Under the pieces are notes generated by a model. It did not search any database and was not told the origin of the DNA. It saw only the letters and a program-made list of their open reading frames with translations. Position numbers and translations under genes: made by a program. From a bacterium (GTDB taxonomy: Bacteria; ARS69): DNA of 64,000 nucleotides. The stretch spans positions 1 through 64,000 of the forward strand of contig JALGZR010000014.1 of the NCBI GenBank assembly GCA_025774805.1. The letters are read 5' to 3'. Of this stretch, positions 56,138 through 64,000 are shown one piece after another (the first letter of the stretch is position 1; every line of letters begins with the position of its first letter).

Positions 56138-59100
56138 GCGGAGCCCTCCACGACCAGCGCCGCTTCCTCGAGAACGCCCTCGTCCCCGTTGCCGGCGGAC
56201 GCGGGCTCCGTCTCCCCGGCCCGTCCGAGACGGACGGAGACCAGCTTGGAGATCCCCGCCTCCTCCATCGTGACTCCGTAGAGGTAGTCGGCGATCGCCA
56301 TCGTCTTCTTGTTGTGGGTGATCATGACGAACTGGGTCTTGTGCGCCACGGTTCGGAGCATGTCGAGGAATCGGCCGATGTTCGCGTCGTCCAGGGGGGC
56401 GTCGACCTCGTCGAGAATGCAGAACGGGCTCGGCTTGACGAGGTAGATCGCGAAGAGAAACGCGACCGCGGTGAGGGCCCGCTCCCCGCTGGACATGAGG
56501 GCGATGCTGTGCAGTCGCTTGCCCTTCGGACGGGCGAAGATCTCCACGGGCGCGTGCAGCGGGTCCTCCTCTCCCACGAGCCGGACGTCCGCCTGTCCCC
56601 CCTCGAACAGGGTGCCGAACGTCCGCTGGAAGTTCACGCGGACGTCCTCGAGCGTGCTCATGAAGAGGGATCTCGCGGTGCGGTTGATCTTCCGGATCGT
56701 GCGGCGGAGCTTCTCCCGTGCCTCCTCGAGATCGTCGTGCTGCGTCCGGAGGAACTCGAGGCGGCGGGACTCCCTCTCGTACTGTTCCAGCGCCATGAGG
56801 TTGACCGCCCCCATGCGATCGATCTGCTTGCGCAGGTCGTCGCACTCGCGGCGGGAGATCTCCAGGACCTCGTCCTCGGCGTCCAGGAGCACGCCGTACG
56901 TCTCCCGGATCTCCGGCGACTCGAGGTCGAGAGAGAACTCGTGGCGAATGCGGTTGGTCAGCTCCTCCCGGGCGGACTCGCATCTCTGGAGCTGCAGCTC
57001 GGTCTCGTGCACCGCCTCGGCGCACTCGTTGCGAAGCCGGGACCACCGGTTCCTCTGCTCCTCGAGCTCCCGAAGCCGCTCGACGACCGCGGAACGCTCC
57101 CGTTCGACCTCGTCGCGGGCCCGGCGGCGCTCCTCCAGCTCGGTCGCCTTCGCGGCGAGCTCTTCCTCTCCCCGACTCTGCTCTCGGGCGAGCTCTCCCA
57201 CGGTTCGATCGGTCGCCGCGAGGTCCTCCGTTCTCCGGGCGATCCCCTCCTCGTCGGCGCGGCGGACCTCATCGATCCGCTGCCGCTCGATCGAGATCTT
57301 CTCGAGCTCGGAGAGTAGCCGCTGCTCCTCGAGCCGAAGATCGTGGCAGTCCCGTTGGGCGCGGTCGCGATCCTCCGTCGAGGCGGTGAGCTCGTCCTCG
57401 CGCCGGCGGCGCTCCTCCTCGAGCCGCCCCGTTCGCTCCTCGGCCTCCTCGAGGATCCGGAGAACTCCCTCCCGCCGGTGATTCAGCTCCTGATGTCGCG
57501 AGGCCACGTTCTGCCGCTCCTCCCCGATTCGCGTCAGGCGCTCCCGCGCCGCTTCCAGCTCGGCGGAGAGACGCTCCCGCGTCCGCTCGGTGGCGGCGAG
57601 GTACTCGCGCCTCTCGTCGCGGCGGGCGTGGAGGGTGTCGATCCGGGCGGAGAGACGGGCGCGATCCGCGTCGAGCTCGGCGATCCGCCGACCGATCTTC
57701 TCGAGCTCGGCGCGGTCGGACTCCACCTTTCGCTCGAGTCGCTCGATGCGATCGGCGCGATCCAGGATGCGCGAGTCGCCCGCGGCTTTCGAGGCTCCCC
57801 CGTGGATCAGGCCGGGCGGCTCTACCCAGTCGCCCTCCCGCGCCACGAATCGGAGCCCGCTCCCGTCGGGGCGCTTCGCCAGGCGGAGAGCGTCCTCCAG
57901 CGTCTCCACGAGGATCACCCGATCCAGCAGATCGTCGAGAACGGGGCCGAGCTCCTCGGACACCTCGAGGAAGGACCTCGCCCGTCCGAGAACCGCGGGA
58001 TCGGTCGGCACGGTCGGACGTTTCCGCCGGGGGGCGTCCCGGTAGGCGGCCGCGTCCACCACGGTGGCCCGACCGTCGTTCGCCTTGAGGTAGCGAACCG
58101 CCTCGAGGGCCGCCCGGTCGTGGGGGGCGACGACGAACTGCACCGCCACCTCGAGCGCGGAGTCGAGCGCACGCGAGACCTCGAGGGAGTCGGCCAGGGC
58201 GGTCAGTCCCGGACCGTCCTCCCGGGAGAGGAGTCGTCGCGGTCCCTCGGCGTAACCCTCTCGGGTCTCGCGGAGGTCGCAGAGAAGCTGGAGGCTGGAG
58301 CGCGCGGTCTCGAGCTCGACGGAGAGACGAGCCGTCGTCTCGCGCACCTCCTCCCGTCGGGCGTCGAGATCCCTCTGACTGCTCCCCGCCGCGTCGATCT
58401 CGGCTTCGAGCCCCGCGATCTCGCCGCGGATCGTCTCGGCGATCGCCGTCGCCTCGTCGCGCTCTCGCGCCCGGGCCCCCCGGGTCGCGTCGAGGACCCC
58501 GATCTCCTCGACCAGAACCGCCTCCCGGTCGACCACGTGTTCCCCGTGCGCATCCAGGTTCGCGAGCTCCGCCCGGATCCGGGCCCCCTCCGCCAGGGCC
58601 TCCTCCTGGATCTCCCGCGCGCGGGTCAAGTGCTCCTTGCGCTCGCGAAGACTCGACTCGAAGTTCGCGAGGCAGGCTTCGGCCTCCCGGCGGCGCTCCC
58701 GCATCTCCGCGAGCCGGGCCTCCTCCCCGGTCCGGCGCGCCTCCAGGGCCTCGCGTCGCTCGTCACCCTCGCGAATGCTCCTCCGGAGCTCTTCTCGCTC
58801 CCCGGCCAGGCGGTCGGAGGTCGCGCGGAGGGACTCCTGCCGCTCGACGCGGACGAGCTTTTCGCTCTCGATCCGGCGGGCCTCCTCCGCTCGCTCGTCG
58901 ACCTCGCGCTGAACCTCGGCGAGCGCCCGATCGATCTCGGCGGAGCGGACGCGAACCTCTTCGATCTCGACCTCGAGGGCGGCCGTCTTCGCGGCGGCCC
59001 CGTCCCGCTCGGTCACGCTCTCCGCGCGCGACTCCTCCAAGACACTCTGCCGCCCACCCTGCTCCGACGACTGAACCAGAGCGAGGGCGATCTCGAGCTC

Positions 59101-59769
59101 CCGCTGCCGTTCGCGGATCTGCTCGAAGCGACGGGCCGCTCCGACCTGCCTCCGGAGGGAGCGCACCTGCCGCTCGACCTCGCGGAGCACGTCGCCGATC
59201 CGGTGGAGATCCTCGTCGGTGGCCTCGAGCTTCCGCTGCGCCTGACGGTGCCGGATCTTGTACTTCATGATGCCGGCGGCCTCTTCCAGGAGCTCCCGAC
59301 GCTTCTCCGGTTGGTCGGAGAGCACCATGTCGACCATGCTCCGCTCGATCACCGAGTACGCCCGGCTTCCGAGCCCCGTGTCCATGAAGAGCTCGTGGAT
59401 GTCCCGCAATCGCCCCGGAATCCGGTTGATGAGGAACTCGGACTCGCCGTTCCGGAAGACGCGGCGGGTCACCGTCACCTCGGGGTACTCGACGGGCAGG
59501 ACTCCGGAGGTATTGTCGATGCTGAGCGAGACCTCCGCGAAGTTCAGCGGCTTGTAGTCGCGGGTGCCGCTGAAGATGAGGTCCTCCATCCGGTTCCCGC
59601 GCAGCATGCGCGCGTTGCCCTCGCCGAGCACCCAGCGGAGCGCGTCGGTCACGTTCGTCTTGCCGCACCCGTTGGGTCCGACGATGACCGTGATCCCGTC
59701 GGAGAAGTGGATGTCCAGCTTCCGCATGAACGACTTGAAGCCGAACAGCTCCAGGTTCTTGAGGTTCAT
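56134..59769 (-). CDS. smc: SMC, chromosome segregation ATPase
   Basis: 1211-aa SMC protein. Walker A GPNGCGKTNVTDALRW (about 31-46), RLRDIHELFMDTGLG, coiled-coil arm (about 165-490), hinge (about 500-660, DGPGLTALADSLEVSRALDS, VILVETLEDALRLAKRPDGSG), return coiled coil, then C-terminal head: NLMALEQYERE, signature motif LMSSGERALTAVAFLFAIY and Walker B SPFCILDEVDAPLDD. It works with ScpA/ScpB, not seen here. Start ATG 59769 overlaps the SPOR protein stop (ATGA). Confident. Confidence 0.97.
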   Translation of the reverse strand: MNLKNLELFGFKSFMRKLDIHFSDGITVIVGPNGCGKTNVTDALRWVLGEGNARMLRGNRMEDLIFSGTRDYKPLNFAEVSLSIDNTSGVLPVEYPEVTVTRRVFRNGESEFLINRIPGRLRDIHELFMDTGLGSRAYSVIERSMVDMVLSDQPEKRRELLEEAAGIMKYKIRHRQAQRKLEATDEDLHRIGDVLREVERQVRSLRRQVGAARRFEQIRERQRELEIALALVQSSEQGGRQSVLEESRAESVTERDGAAAKTAALEVEIEEVRVRSAEIDRALAEVQREVDERAEEARRIESEKLVRVERQESLRATSDRLAGEREELRRSIREGDERREALEARRTGEEARLAEMRERRREAEACLANFESSLRERKEHLTRAREIQEEALAEGARIRAELANLDAHGEHVVDREAVLVEEIGVLDATRGARARERDEATAIAETIRGEIAGLEAEIDAAGSSQRDLDARREEVRETTARLSVELETARSSLQLLCDLRETREGYAEGPRRLLSREDGPGLTALADSLEVSRALDSALEVAVQFVVAPHDRAALEAVRYLKANDGRATVVDAAAYRDAPRRKRPTVPTDPAVLGRARSFLEVSEELGPVLDDLLDRVILVETLEDALRLAKRPDGSGLRFVAREGDWVEPPGLIHGGASKAAGDSRILDRADRIERLERKVESDRAELEKIGRRIAELDADRARLSARIDTLHARRDERREYLAATERTRERLSAELEAARERLTRIGEERQNVASRHQELNHRREGVLRILEEAEERTGRLEEERRRREDELTASTEDRDRAQRDCHDLRLEEQRLLSELEKISIERQRIDEVRRADEEGIARRTEDLAATDRTVGELAREQSRGEEELAAKATELEERRRARDEVERERSAVVERLRELEEQRNRWSRLRNECAEAVHETELQLQRCESAREELTNRIRHEFSLDLESPEIRETYGVLLDAEDEVLEISRRECDDLRKQIDRMGAVNLMALEQYERESRRLEFLRTQHDDLEEAREKLRRTIRKINRTARSLFMSTLEDVRVNFQRTFGTLFEGGQADVRLVGEEDPLHAPVEIFARPKGKRLHSIALMSSGERALTAVAFLFAIYLVKPSPFCILDEVDAPLDDANIGRFLDMLRTVAHKTQFVMITHNKKTMAIADYLYGVTMEEAGISKLVSVRLGRAGETEPASAGNGDEGVLEEAALVVEGSA

Positions 59770-61739
59770 CGATCCTCCCGTCCCGACCCGCCCCCGTCCT
59801 CCTCCGCGGGAAGCCGTTGTACCTGCGCGTACTTCCTGAATCCGGTGGACTTGATCTCCCCGGCGATGCTTCGGGCGCTCTCCCGGTCACCGTACGGGCC
59901 GACGTAGACGCGATACCACCATCCCTTGTCGGGAACGAGAATCCGGCGCGTCACCGTCGGAAAACCGGCCGCCTCGATCGCCGCCGCCTCGCGTCGGGCG
60001 GCATCCTGTCCCTTCAGAGAGCTGAGATGGACTCCGTACCGGGGGCCGGGCGTCACGGTAGGCGTCCCCGGTTCGATCGGTGTCTCGGGCGGCGTCTCCG
60101 TGGCCGGTGCCTCGGAGGATGCGCCGCCGGAGCTCGCCGTCGGCGTCCCGGGCGTCGCGCGATCGGCGTCGGCCGGAGGCATGACGGCCACCGGGGTCGG
60201 CTCGGGCTCGCCGGCGCCCTGACTCCCCTCCTCCGAGACGGCCGCTCCGTCTCCGGCCGCGGCCCCTTCCGCTTCGTCTCCGGCCGTGGCGCCTTCCGCT
60301 CCGTCTCCGGCCGTGGCGACTCCGGAGCCGACGTCCGGCTTCGGACTCTCCGGCGGGACCGTGACCCCCGCCGCCGGCCCCGCGGGCCGGGCCGCATCCC
60401 GCGCCGGCCCCGACGTCGTCAGCGCGGGCGGGGACGAAGCCGGTCCCGCCGCGCGATCGAGGAGGCCGGCCCACACGAGAATGGCGATCGCGATCACGAG
60501 GAGGCCGATCCCGGTGAACATCCGCCACCGTGCGCCCCGCTCCGGCGGGGCCGTCGGGATCTCGGCGGCCTCTTGCGCCTCCGCCTCCGGGACGGCGCCC
60601 GGCTCGAGGCCCTCGACCGGCTCGGAGTCCTCGGGCGTGCCCTCGGACCGGGCCGGCGCGGGCGGAGGCGTGGCGATCGGGAGCTCCGGTTCGACGTCCT
60701 CCGCCTCGGAGAACTCGGGCGTGGCCGCCTCGTCCCCGGGCACCGCTCGTTCCAGCGGGCGCTCCGGCGACGCCGGGATCCCGATCCGGTCGAGCACGGA
60801 GAGATCCTCGGAATCGACTTCGCGCTTCGCGGCCGCCTCGTCTCCGAGAGGTTCCGGCCCGGGGGCGGCGACCCTCCCCGGCTCGTCGACCACGATCCCT
60901 GAGCCGTGCCCGACGACCGAATCCGTCTCGTCCTTCTCCCGGGTGAGCCCCTCGCCGGCGGGGCGCGGGGCGGGTGGCGCGGTCTCCGGAACGCTCTCCC
61001 CGACGGCGGGCGCGGTCGCTTCCTCGCTCTCGCCCGTCGCAGGAGCGACCACGAGCAGGCCGACCCACTTGATCGGATCGAGAGTCTCCCGCAGCGTCCT
61101 CGTCGTCTCCGGGTCGGAGGCCCCCGCCTGGTGAATCAGAACCCAACCCTGGATCTCGGCGAGAAGCGGCCCGGCGTTGGAGAGATCCTGGATGTCGGGA
61201 GCGTTGACGAGGACGAGGTCGCCGGTCCGCTTCAGCTCCATGAAGAGGCTCGGGGTGGCCTCCGATCCGTACGTGCCGGTGAAGTCCACGGTGCCCGATC
61301 CGACCGGGAGCAGGCTCAAGCCGGGACAGCGCGTGGGGGAGACGACGCGGGGGGACCGCACGCCGTAGCGCAGCACGTCCACCAGTCCCTCCTGGGCCCG
61401 ACCCCGTTCATCGAAAGAGAGGCACGCGTGTCTCAGGTCGGCGTCGACGAGAATGGTCGATTTCTCGGCCGAGATCAGGGCGGCCACCGACGAGGCGATC
61501 CGGGCGCGGCTCGCGGCGTTCATGTCGCCGACGAGACCGAGGACCCCGTCCCGGATGAGGGGCGAGAGCAGAATCCGTCCGGCCGCGCGGGCGACGTCCC
61601 GGCGCTCGTTCTCATCCGTCGGCAGGGTGGCGGCGACGATCCCTCCCCGAGGGGCGGGATCGGGCAGGGCCCCGAGAAGCGGTAAGTCCAGCTCGAGCGC
61701 CAGCTCCTCCGGGCTGTAGTTCCCGGTCACGGTGTTCAT
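59766..61739 (-). CDS. Degenerate BY-kinase/ParA-like P-loop domain fused through one TM helix to a SPOR domain
   Basis: 657-aa protein, unusual fusion. Residues 1-235: CpsD/Wzc-like fold starting YSPEELALELDLPLLGALPD, with VLGLVGDMNAASRARIASS where Walker A (GxGKS) should be, Walker A-prime ILVDADLRHACL (about 97-108), GLVDVLRYG and LSLLPVGSG. Residues 240-405: acidic, proline-rich linker. TM helix about 408-427 (FTGIGLLVIAIAILVWAGLL). Residues 430-560: low-complexity periplasmic linker with tandem repeats. SPOR domain about 567-643 (YGVHLSSLKGQ, WWYRVYVGPYGD). ATG 61739 is chosen for GGGAGG 9 nt upstream; ATGs at 61745 and 61748 are alternatives. SPOR suggests septal peptidoglycan binding. 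Confidence 0.83.
   Translation of the reverse strand: MNTVTGNYSPEELALELDLPLLGALPDPAPRGGIVAATLPTDENERRDVARAAGRILLSPLIRDGVLGLVGDMNAASRARIASSVAALISAEKSTILVDADLRHACLSFDERGRAQEGLVDVLRYGVRSPRVVSPTRCPGLSLLPVGSGTVDFTGTYGSEATPSLFMELKRTGDLVLVNAPDIQDLSNAGPLLAEIQGWVLIHQAGASDPETTRTLRETLDPIKWVGLLVVAPATGESEEATAPAVGESVPETAPPAPRPAGEGLTREKDETDSVVGHGSGIVVDEPGRVAAPGPEPLGDEAAAKREVDSEDLSVLDRIGIPASPERPLERAVPGDEAATPEFSEAEDVEPELPIATPPPAPARSEGTPEDSEPVEGLEPGAVPEAEAQEAAEIPTAPPERGARWRMFTGIGLLVIAIAILVWAGLLDRAAGPASSPPALTTSGPARDAARPAGPAAGVTVPPESPKPDVGSGVATAGDGAEGATAGDEAEGAAAGDGAAVSEEGSQGAGEPEPTPVAVMPPADADRATPGTPTASSGGASSEAPATETPPETPIEPGTPTVTPGPRYGVHLSSLKGQDAARREAAAIEAAGFPTVTRRILVPDKGWWYRVYVGPYGDRESARSIAGEIKSTGFRKYAQVQRLPAEEDGGGSGREDR
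60244..60324. repeat. 27-bp tandem repeat, three copies, in the SPOR-protein linker
   Basis: Units at 60244-60270, 60271-60297 and 60298-60324 (gctccgtctccggccg...) differ by only a few bases. They encode the minus-strand Ala/Gly/Glu/Asp-rich repeats (AGDGAEGAT, AGDEAEGAA, AGDGAAV) between the TM helix and SPOR domain. Copy number may vary between strains. Confidence 0.9.
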
Positions 61740-61744
61740 CCTCA

Positions 61745-63136
61745 TCATCCTCCCGTCTTCCCGAACCGTGCCTCGAGGGCCCGGACACACTCCGCGTCTT
61801 CGGACGGATGCAGACTCCGTGGATCCAGACACACGCGATCGTCCGCGATCCGTCCGATCACGGGCAGGGGGAGCGCGCGCAGCTCGCGCGCGAGCTCCTC
61901 CGTCCCGAGCGACTCGTGCCGCAGCGTGCAGACCGTCGTGGGAAGGCCGATCCCCGGGACCGCTCCTCCCCCGACTTCGCTCCTGTCGGCACGCACGCCC
62001 ACCGTCAGGCCGGGGCAGCCCGCAAGCCCCCCCGCGATCGCCTTCGCCCTCCGCTCCAAGGTCTCCGGAGTGGCGGTGAGCGCGCACAGCACCGGCACCC
62101 GTTCCCGGGCTCGTTGGGGATCATCCAAGAGATCGAGGGTCGCCGCAAGGGCTGCGATCGTGAACTTGTCGATTCGCAGGGCCCGCGCCAGCGGATTCCG
62201 CCGCAGCCGGTCCAGAATCGCCGCCCGGCCGAGAAGGATTCCGGCCTGGGGCCCGCCGAGGAGCTTGTCCCCCGAGAGGGTCACGACGTCCACGGGCGCC
62301 TCGAGGCTCTCGCGCAGGGACGGCTCGCTCCGTGTCGCCTCCACGGGGTGCAGCGAGCCCGAACCGAGGTCGTGCAGAACCGGGATGCCCCGCTCTCTTC
62401 CGAGGGCTGCCAAGTCGTTCAGGGAGACCTCGGACACGAAGCCCGCTTGAAGGAAATTCGAGCGGTGCACCTTGAGCAGCACGGCGGTGTCCGGTCCGAT
62501 GGCCCGCTCGTAGTCCTCGAGATGCGTGCGGTTCGTCGTCCCGACCTCGACGAGTCGGGCTCCGGTTCGCGCCATGACGTCGGGAAGCCGGAAGGACCCC
62601 CCGATCTCCACGAGCTCGCCGCGGGACACGATCGCGTCCCGGCCCTGCGCCAGCTCGTTGAGCGCGAGCACGAGGGCACCGGCATTGTTGTTCACGACGA
62701 GGGCCGCCTCCGCGCCGGTGATTTCCACGAGCCGTTCCGCCAGACGTCGTCCCCGGGACGAGCGCCTGCCCGACTCGAGGTCGAACTCGAGATCGCAGGC
62801 GCCGCGTGCGACCTCCTGCATCGCTTCGACGGCTTCCTCGGCGAGACGCGCACGACCCAGGTTCGTGTGCAACACGACCCCGGTGGCGTTCAGCACGCGC
62901 CGGGGCCCTCGCGATCGTGTCGTCACGCGGTGGACGACGTCGGCCACGATGGCGCTCGAGTCGGGCACGTCGCTCTCCGTCGCGCCGTCCCGGTTCAGCC
63001 CTTCGCGAATCGCGGTGAGGCGGCGGCGGATCTCGCGGACCACCACGGGACGGGGCTCGCGGTCGAGCAGCTCCCGGATCTCCGGAGCGAGAAGAAGCTG
63101 GTCGACGGATGGGATCTTTCGGAAGACGTCCTTCAA
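61745..63136 (-). CDS. selA: SelA, L-seryl-tRNA(Sec) selenium transferase
   Basis: 463-aa PLP enzyme that turns seryl-tRNA(Sec) into selenocysteyl-tRNA(Sec). KIPSVDQLLLAPEIRELLD (N-terminal tRNA-binding start), VLNATGVVLHTNLGRA, LEFDLESGRRSSRGRRLAE, ALVVNNNAGALVLALNEL, VSRGELVEIGGSFRLPDVM, LKVHRSNFLQAGFV, VLHDLGSGSL, and the PLP-lysine motif LSGDKLLGGPQAG. Full length. TTG 63136 is the only start near the conserved N-terminus; no good ribosome site is seen. It implies selenocysteine use; selB and selC are not in the window. Confidence 0.93.
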   Translation of the reverse strand: MKDVFRKIPSVDQLLLAPEIRELLDREPRPVVVREIRRRLTAIREGLNRDGATESDVPDSSAIVADVVHRVTTRSRGPRRVLNATGVVLHTNLGRARLAEEAVEAMQEVARGACDLEFDLESGRRSSRGRRLAERLVEITGAEAALVVNNNAGALVLALNELAQGRDAIVSRGELVEIGGSFRLPDVMARTGARLVEVGTTNRTHLEDYERAIGPDTAVLLKVHRSNFLQAGFVSEVSLNDLAALGRERGIPVLHDLGSGSLHPVEATRSEPSLRESLEAPVDVVTLSGDKLLGGPQAGILLGRAAILDRLRRNPLARALRIDKFTIAALAATLDLLDDPQRARERVPVLCALTATPETLERRAKAIAGGLAGCPGLTVGVRADRSEVGGGAVPGIGLPTTVCTLRHESLGTEELARELRALPLPVIGRIADDRVCLDPRSLHPSEDAECVRALEARFGKTGG

Positions 63137-63189
63137 TACGAACCCGAAGAGTGGGCAGACTGGGAGACGGCGGCGATGAGCACGAACTG

Positions 63190-63218
63190 ATGGTGCGCTT
63201 CGGGATTCGGAGCGTCAA
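63190..63218 (-). promoter_or_regulatory. Possible promoter before selA
   Basis: Minus-strand TTGACG (63218-63213, 5 of 6), 17-bp spacer, CACCAT (63195-63190, 3 of 6), about 54 nt before the selA TTG. The -35 overlaps the stop of the upstream gene, as for two other promoters here. Weak -10; tentative. Confidence 0.25.
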
Positions 63219-64000
63219 GGAGAACGCGGCATTCCGGACTCCTCGGGCCCGGAATCCCCGGCGGGACGGGCCTCCCGGGGGTCGCCACCCGCGGCGGCGG
63301 GCACGTCGATGCGGTGAAGGAACCGGATGCCGTCCCGGGACAGCGCCACGACGGCGGGGTTCTCGCCGGCGGCGCCGGCGACACCGTCGCCGATTCGACC
63401 GGTGACGCCCGGGGTGGCCTCGCCCTGCCCGAGAACGTGGTCGATCCGCGATCGCTCGTCGCCCACCCGGTCGATCGCATCGCGCACCCGGAGCACCGCA
63501 TCCCAGCCGAGTGCGACCGCGGGCGAGGGATCCGTGCCCGCGGCGCGGCAGGCCTCGCGGAACCGAACCGCGATCGGACGGGGATCGGACTCCGAGTAGA
63601 AGTCCACCCGGTGCACGACACGGTCCCCTTCGAACAGGACCTCGACCCCCTGCGCGTCCCATCCTGCGGCGAGGAGGATCGCGGCCTCTCGGGCGCCGCG
63701 GCTCGCCTTCACCATCTCGACGGCCCAGACCGCGGGGCCCGCCACCCAGAGGACGTCGATGGCCTCTTCGGGTCCCGGAGGCGGTCGAACTCTCCCTTCC
63801 TCGTTCGGCGTGACCGACCACACGATCTCCCCCGACTCCGCGAAATCGCGGGAGAAGCTCTCACCCAGGACGGCGGACGCCTCGCCGGTCGGTCGAAAGA
63901 TCACGCCCGCACGCGTCGCCTCGAGCCGGCTCGCGGCGTGGGCGGCGGCGGCCTGACCGAGGGCCTCGAGGCGATGCAGCCGCCGCGCGCCCGCGCCCGG
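63215..64000 (-). CDS. Periplasmic ligand-binding (Peripla_BP_6-like) protein, C-terminal part
   Basis: The frame is open from the window edge to the stop at 63215, so the 5' end is outside. About 261 codons are visible. The partial sequence has AGVIFRPTGEASAVLGESFS, resembling the start of the second lobe of branched-chain-amino-acid-type receptors, AREAAILLAAGWDAQGVEVL, YSESDPRPIAVRFREACRAA, ALGWDAVLRVRDAIDRVG and GVTGRIGDGVAG, the typical C-terminal pattern of type-I periplasmic binding domains. The ligand cannot be read. It lies 79 bp upstream of selA. Confidence 0.6.
   Translation of the reverse strand, partial: PGAGARRLHRLEALGQAAAAHAASRLEATRAGVIFRPTGEASAVLGESFSRDFAESGEIVWSVTPNEEGRVRPPPGPEEAIDVLWVAGPAVWAVEMVKASRGAREAAILLAAGWDAQGVEVLFEGDRVVHRVDFYSESDPRPIAVRFREACRAAGTDPSPAVALGWDAVLRVRDAIDRVGDERSRIDHVLGQGEATPGVTGRIGDGVAGAAGENPAVVALSRDGIRFLHRIDVPAAAGGDPREARPAGDSGPEESGMPRSP

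Noticed and set aside
56314..59907. Long + strand frames opposite smc
   Set aside because: Leucine/Arg-rich translations mirroring SMC coiled-coil codons; no start context and no known domains.

Overview
The window is a very GC-rich bacterial chromosome segment, densely packed with genes. Almost all genes are on the minus strand, and neighbouring genes usually share ATGA, GTGA, TTGA, TGATG or TAATG junctions. Three features suggest a Gram-negative, didermic bacterium: MurE carries the DNPR motif of meso-diaminopimelate ligases, there is a lipobox protein, and there is a secreted propeller protein with a FlgD-like/type-IX-like C-terminal module. That C-terminal module plus the high GC would fit an FCB-related lineage such as Candidatus Eisenbacteria, Latescibacterota or Gemmatimonadota. 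This placement is inference only; no rRNA is present.

Layout (minus strand unless stated). (1) 1-7912: start of the division/cell-wall (dcw) cluster, transcribed mraZ-rsmH-ftsL-ftsI-murE-murF-mraY-murD, with a tandem GTGGG MraZ box upstream of mraZ. The mraY/murD junction looks frameshifted. (2) 7913-8370: the only long non-coding stretch, holding an 18-bp tandem repeat. (3) 8371-17618: a lipoprotein with its own strong promoter, a GT-C membrane glycosyltransferase, a GT2, a Wzx-type flippase, a GT4, an amidohydrolase and a secreted beta-propeller protein. (4) 17615-32767: a large surface-glycan assembly block. It holds a GT2 fused to a divergent phosphoglycosyl transferase, polyprenol-P-sugar synthases, a Gfo/Idh/MocA oxidoreductase, two paralogous GT-C + TPR proteins with small GT2 and DUF2304 partners, further GT2/GT4 enzymes and a sulfatase-superfamily membrane protein. 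(5) 32845-33756 (+): an AglD/LPG-synthase-type membrane protein. (6) 33795-43620: two adjacent B12-type radical SAM enzymes, an NAD-dependent epimerase, a DUF2723-TPR O-mannosyltransferase-like protein, gmd-rmd (GDP-rhamnose synthesis) and a GT4 gene broken by a frameshift/deletion. (7) 43617-48272: a metallophosphoesterase and the riboflavin operon ribD-ribE-ribBA-ribH-nusB with its own promoter. (8) 48506-50993 (+): a polysaccharide-deacetylase-like protein and a second AglD-type membrane protein, overlapping tail to tail with the next operon. (9) 50923-64000: a tightly coupled run transcribed (substrate-binding-like protein)-selA-(P-loop/SPOR protein)-smc-ftsY-(GAF-PAS-DHp-REC protein)-yfhO-like.

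Taken together, the window combines peptidoglycan synthesis with a large lipid-linked glycan pathway: nucleotide-sugar synthesis (gmd, rmd, epimerase, oxidoreductase), polyprenol-phosphate loading, glycosyl transfer, flipping and GT-C transfer in the periplasm. The most unusual proteins are the degenerate BY-kinase-like/SPOR fusion between selA and smc, the GAF-PAS-DHp-REC protein with no ATPase domain next to ftsY, the GT2-phosphoglycosyl transferase fusion, and an FtsI whose N-terminal pedestal appears largely deleted.
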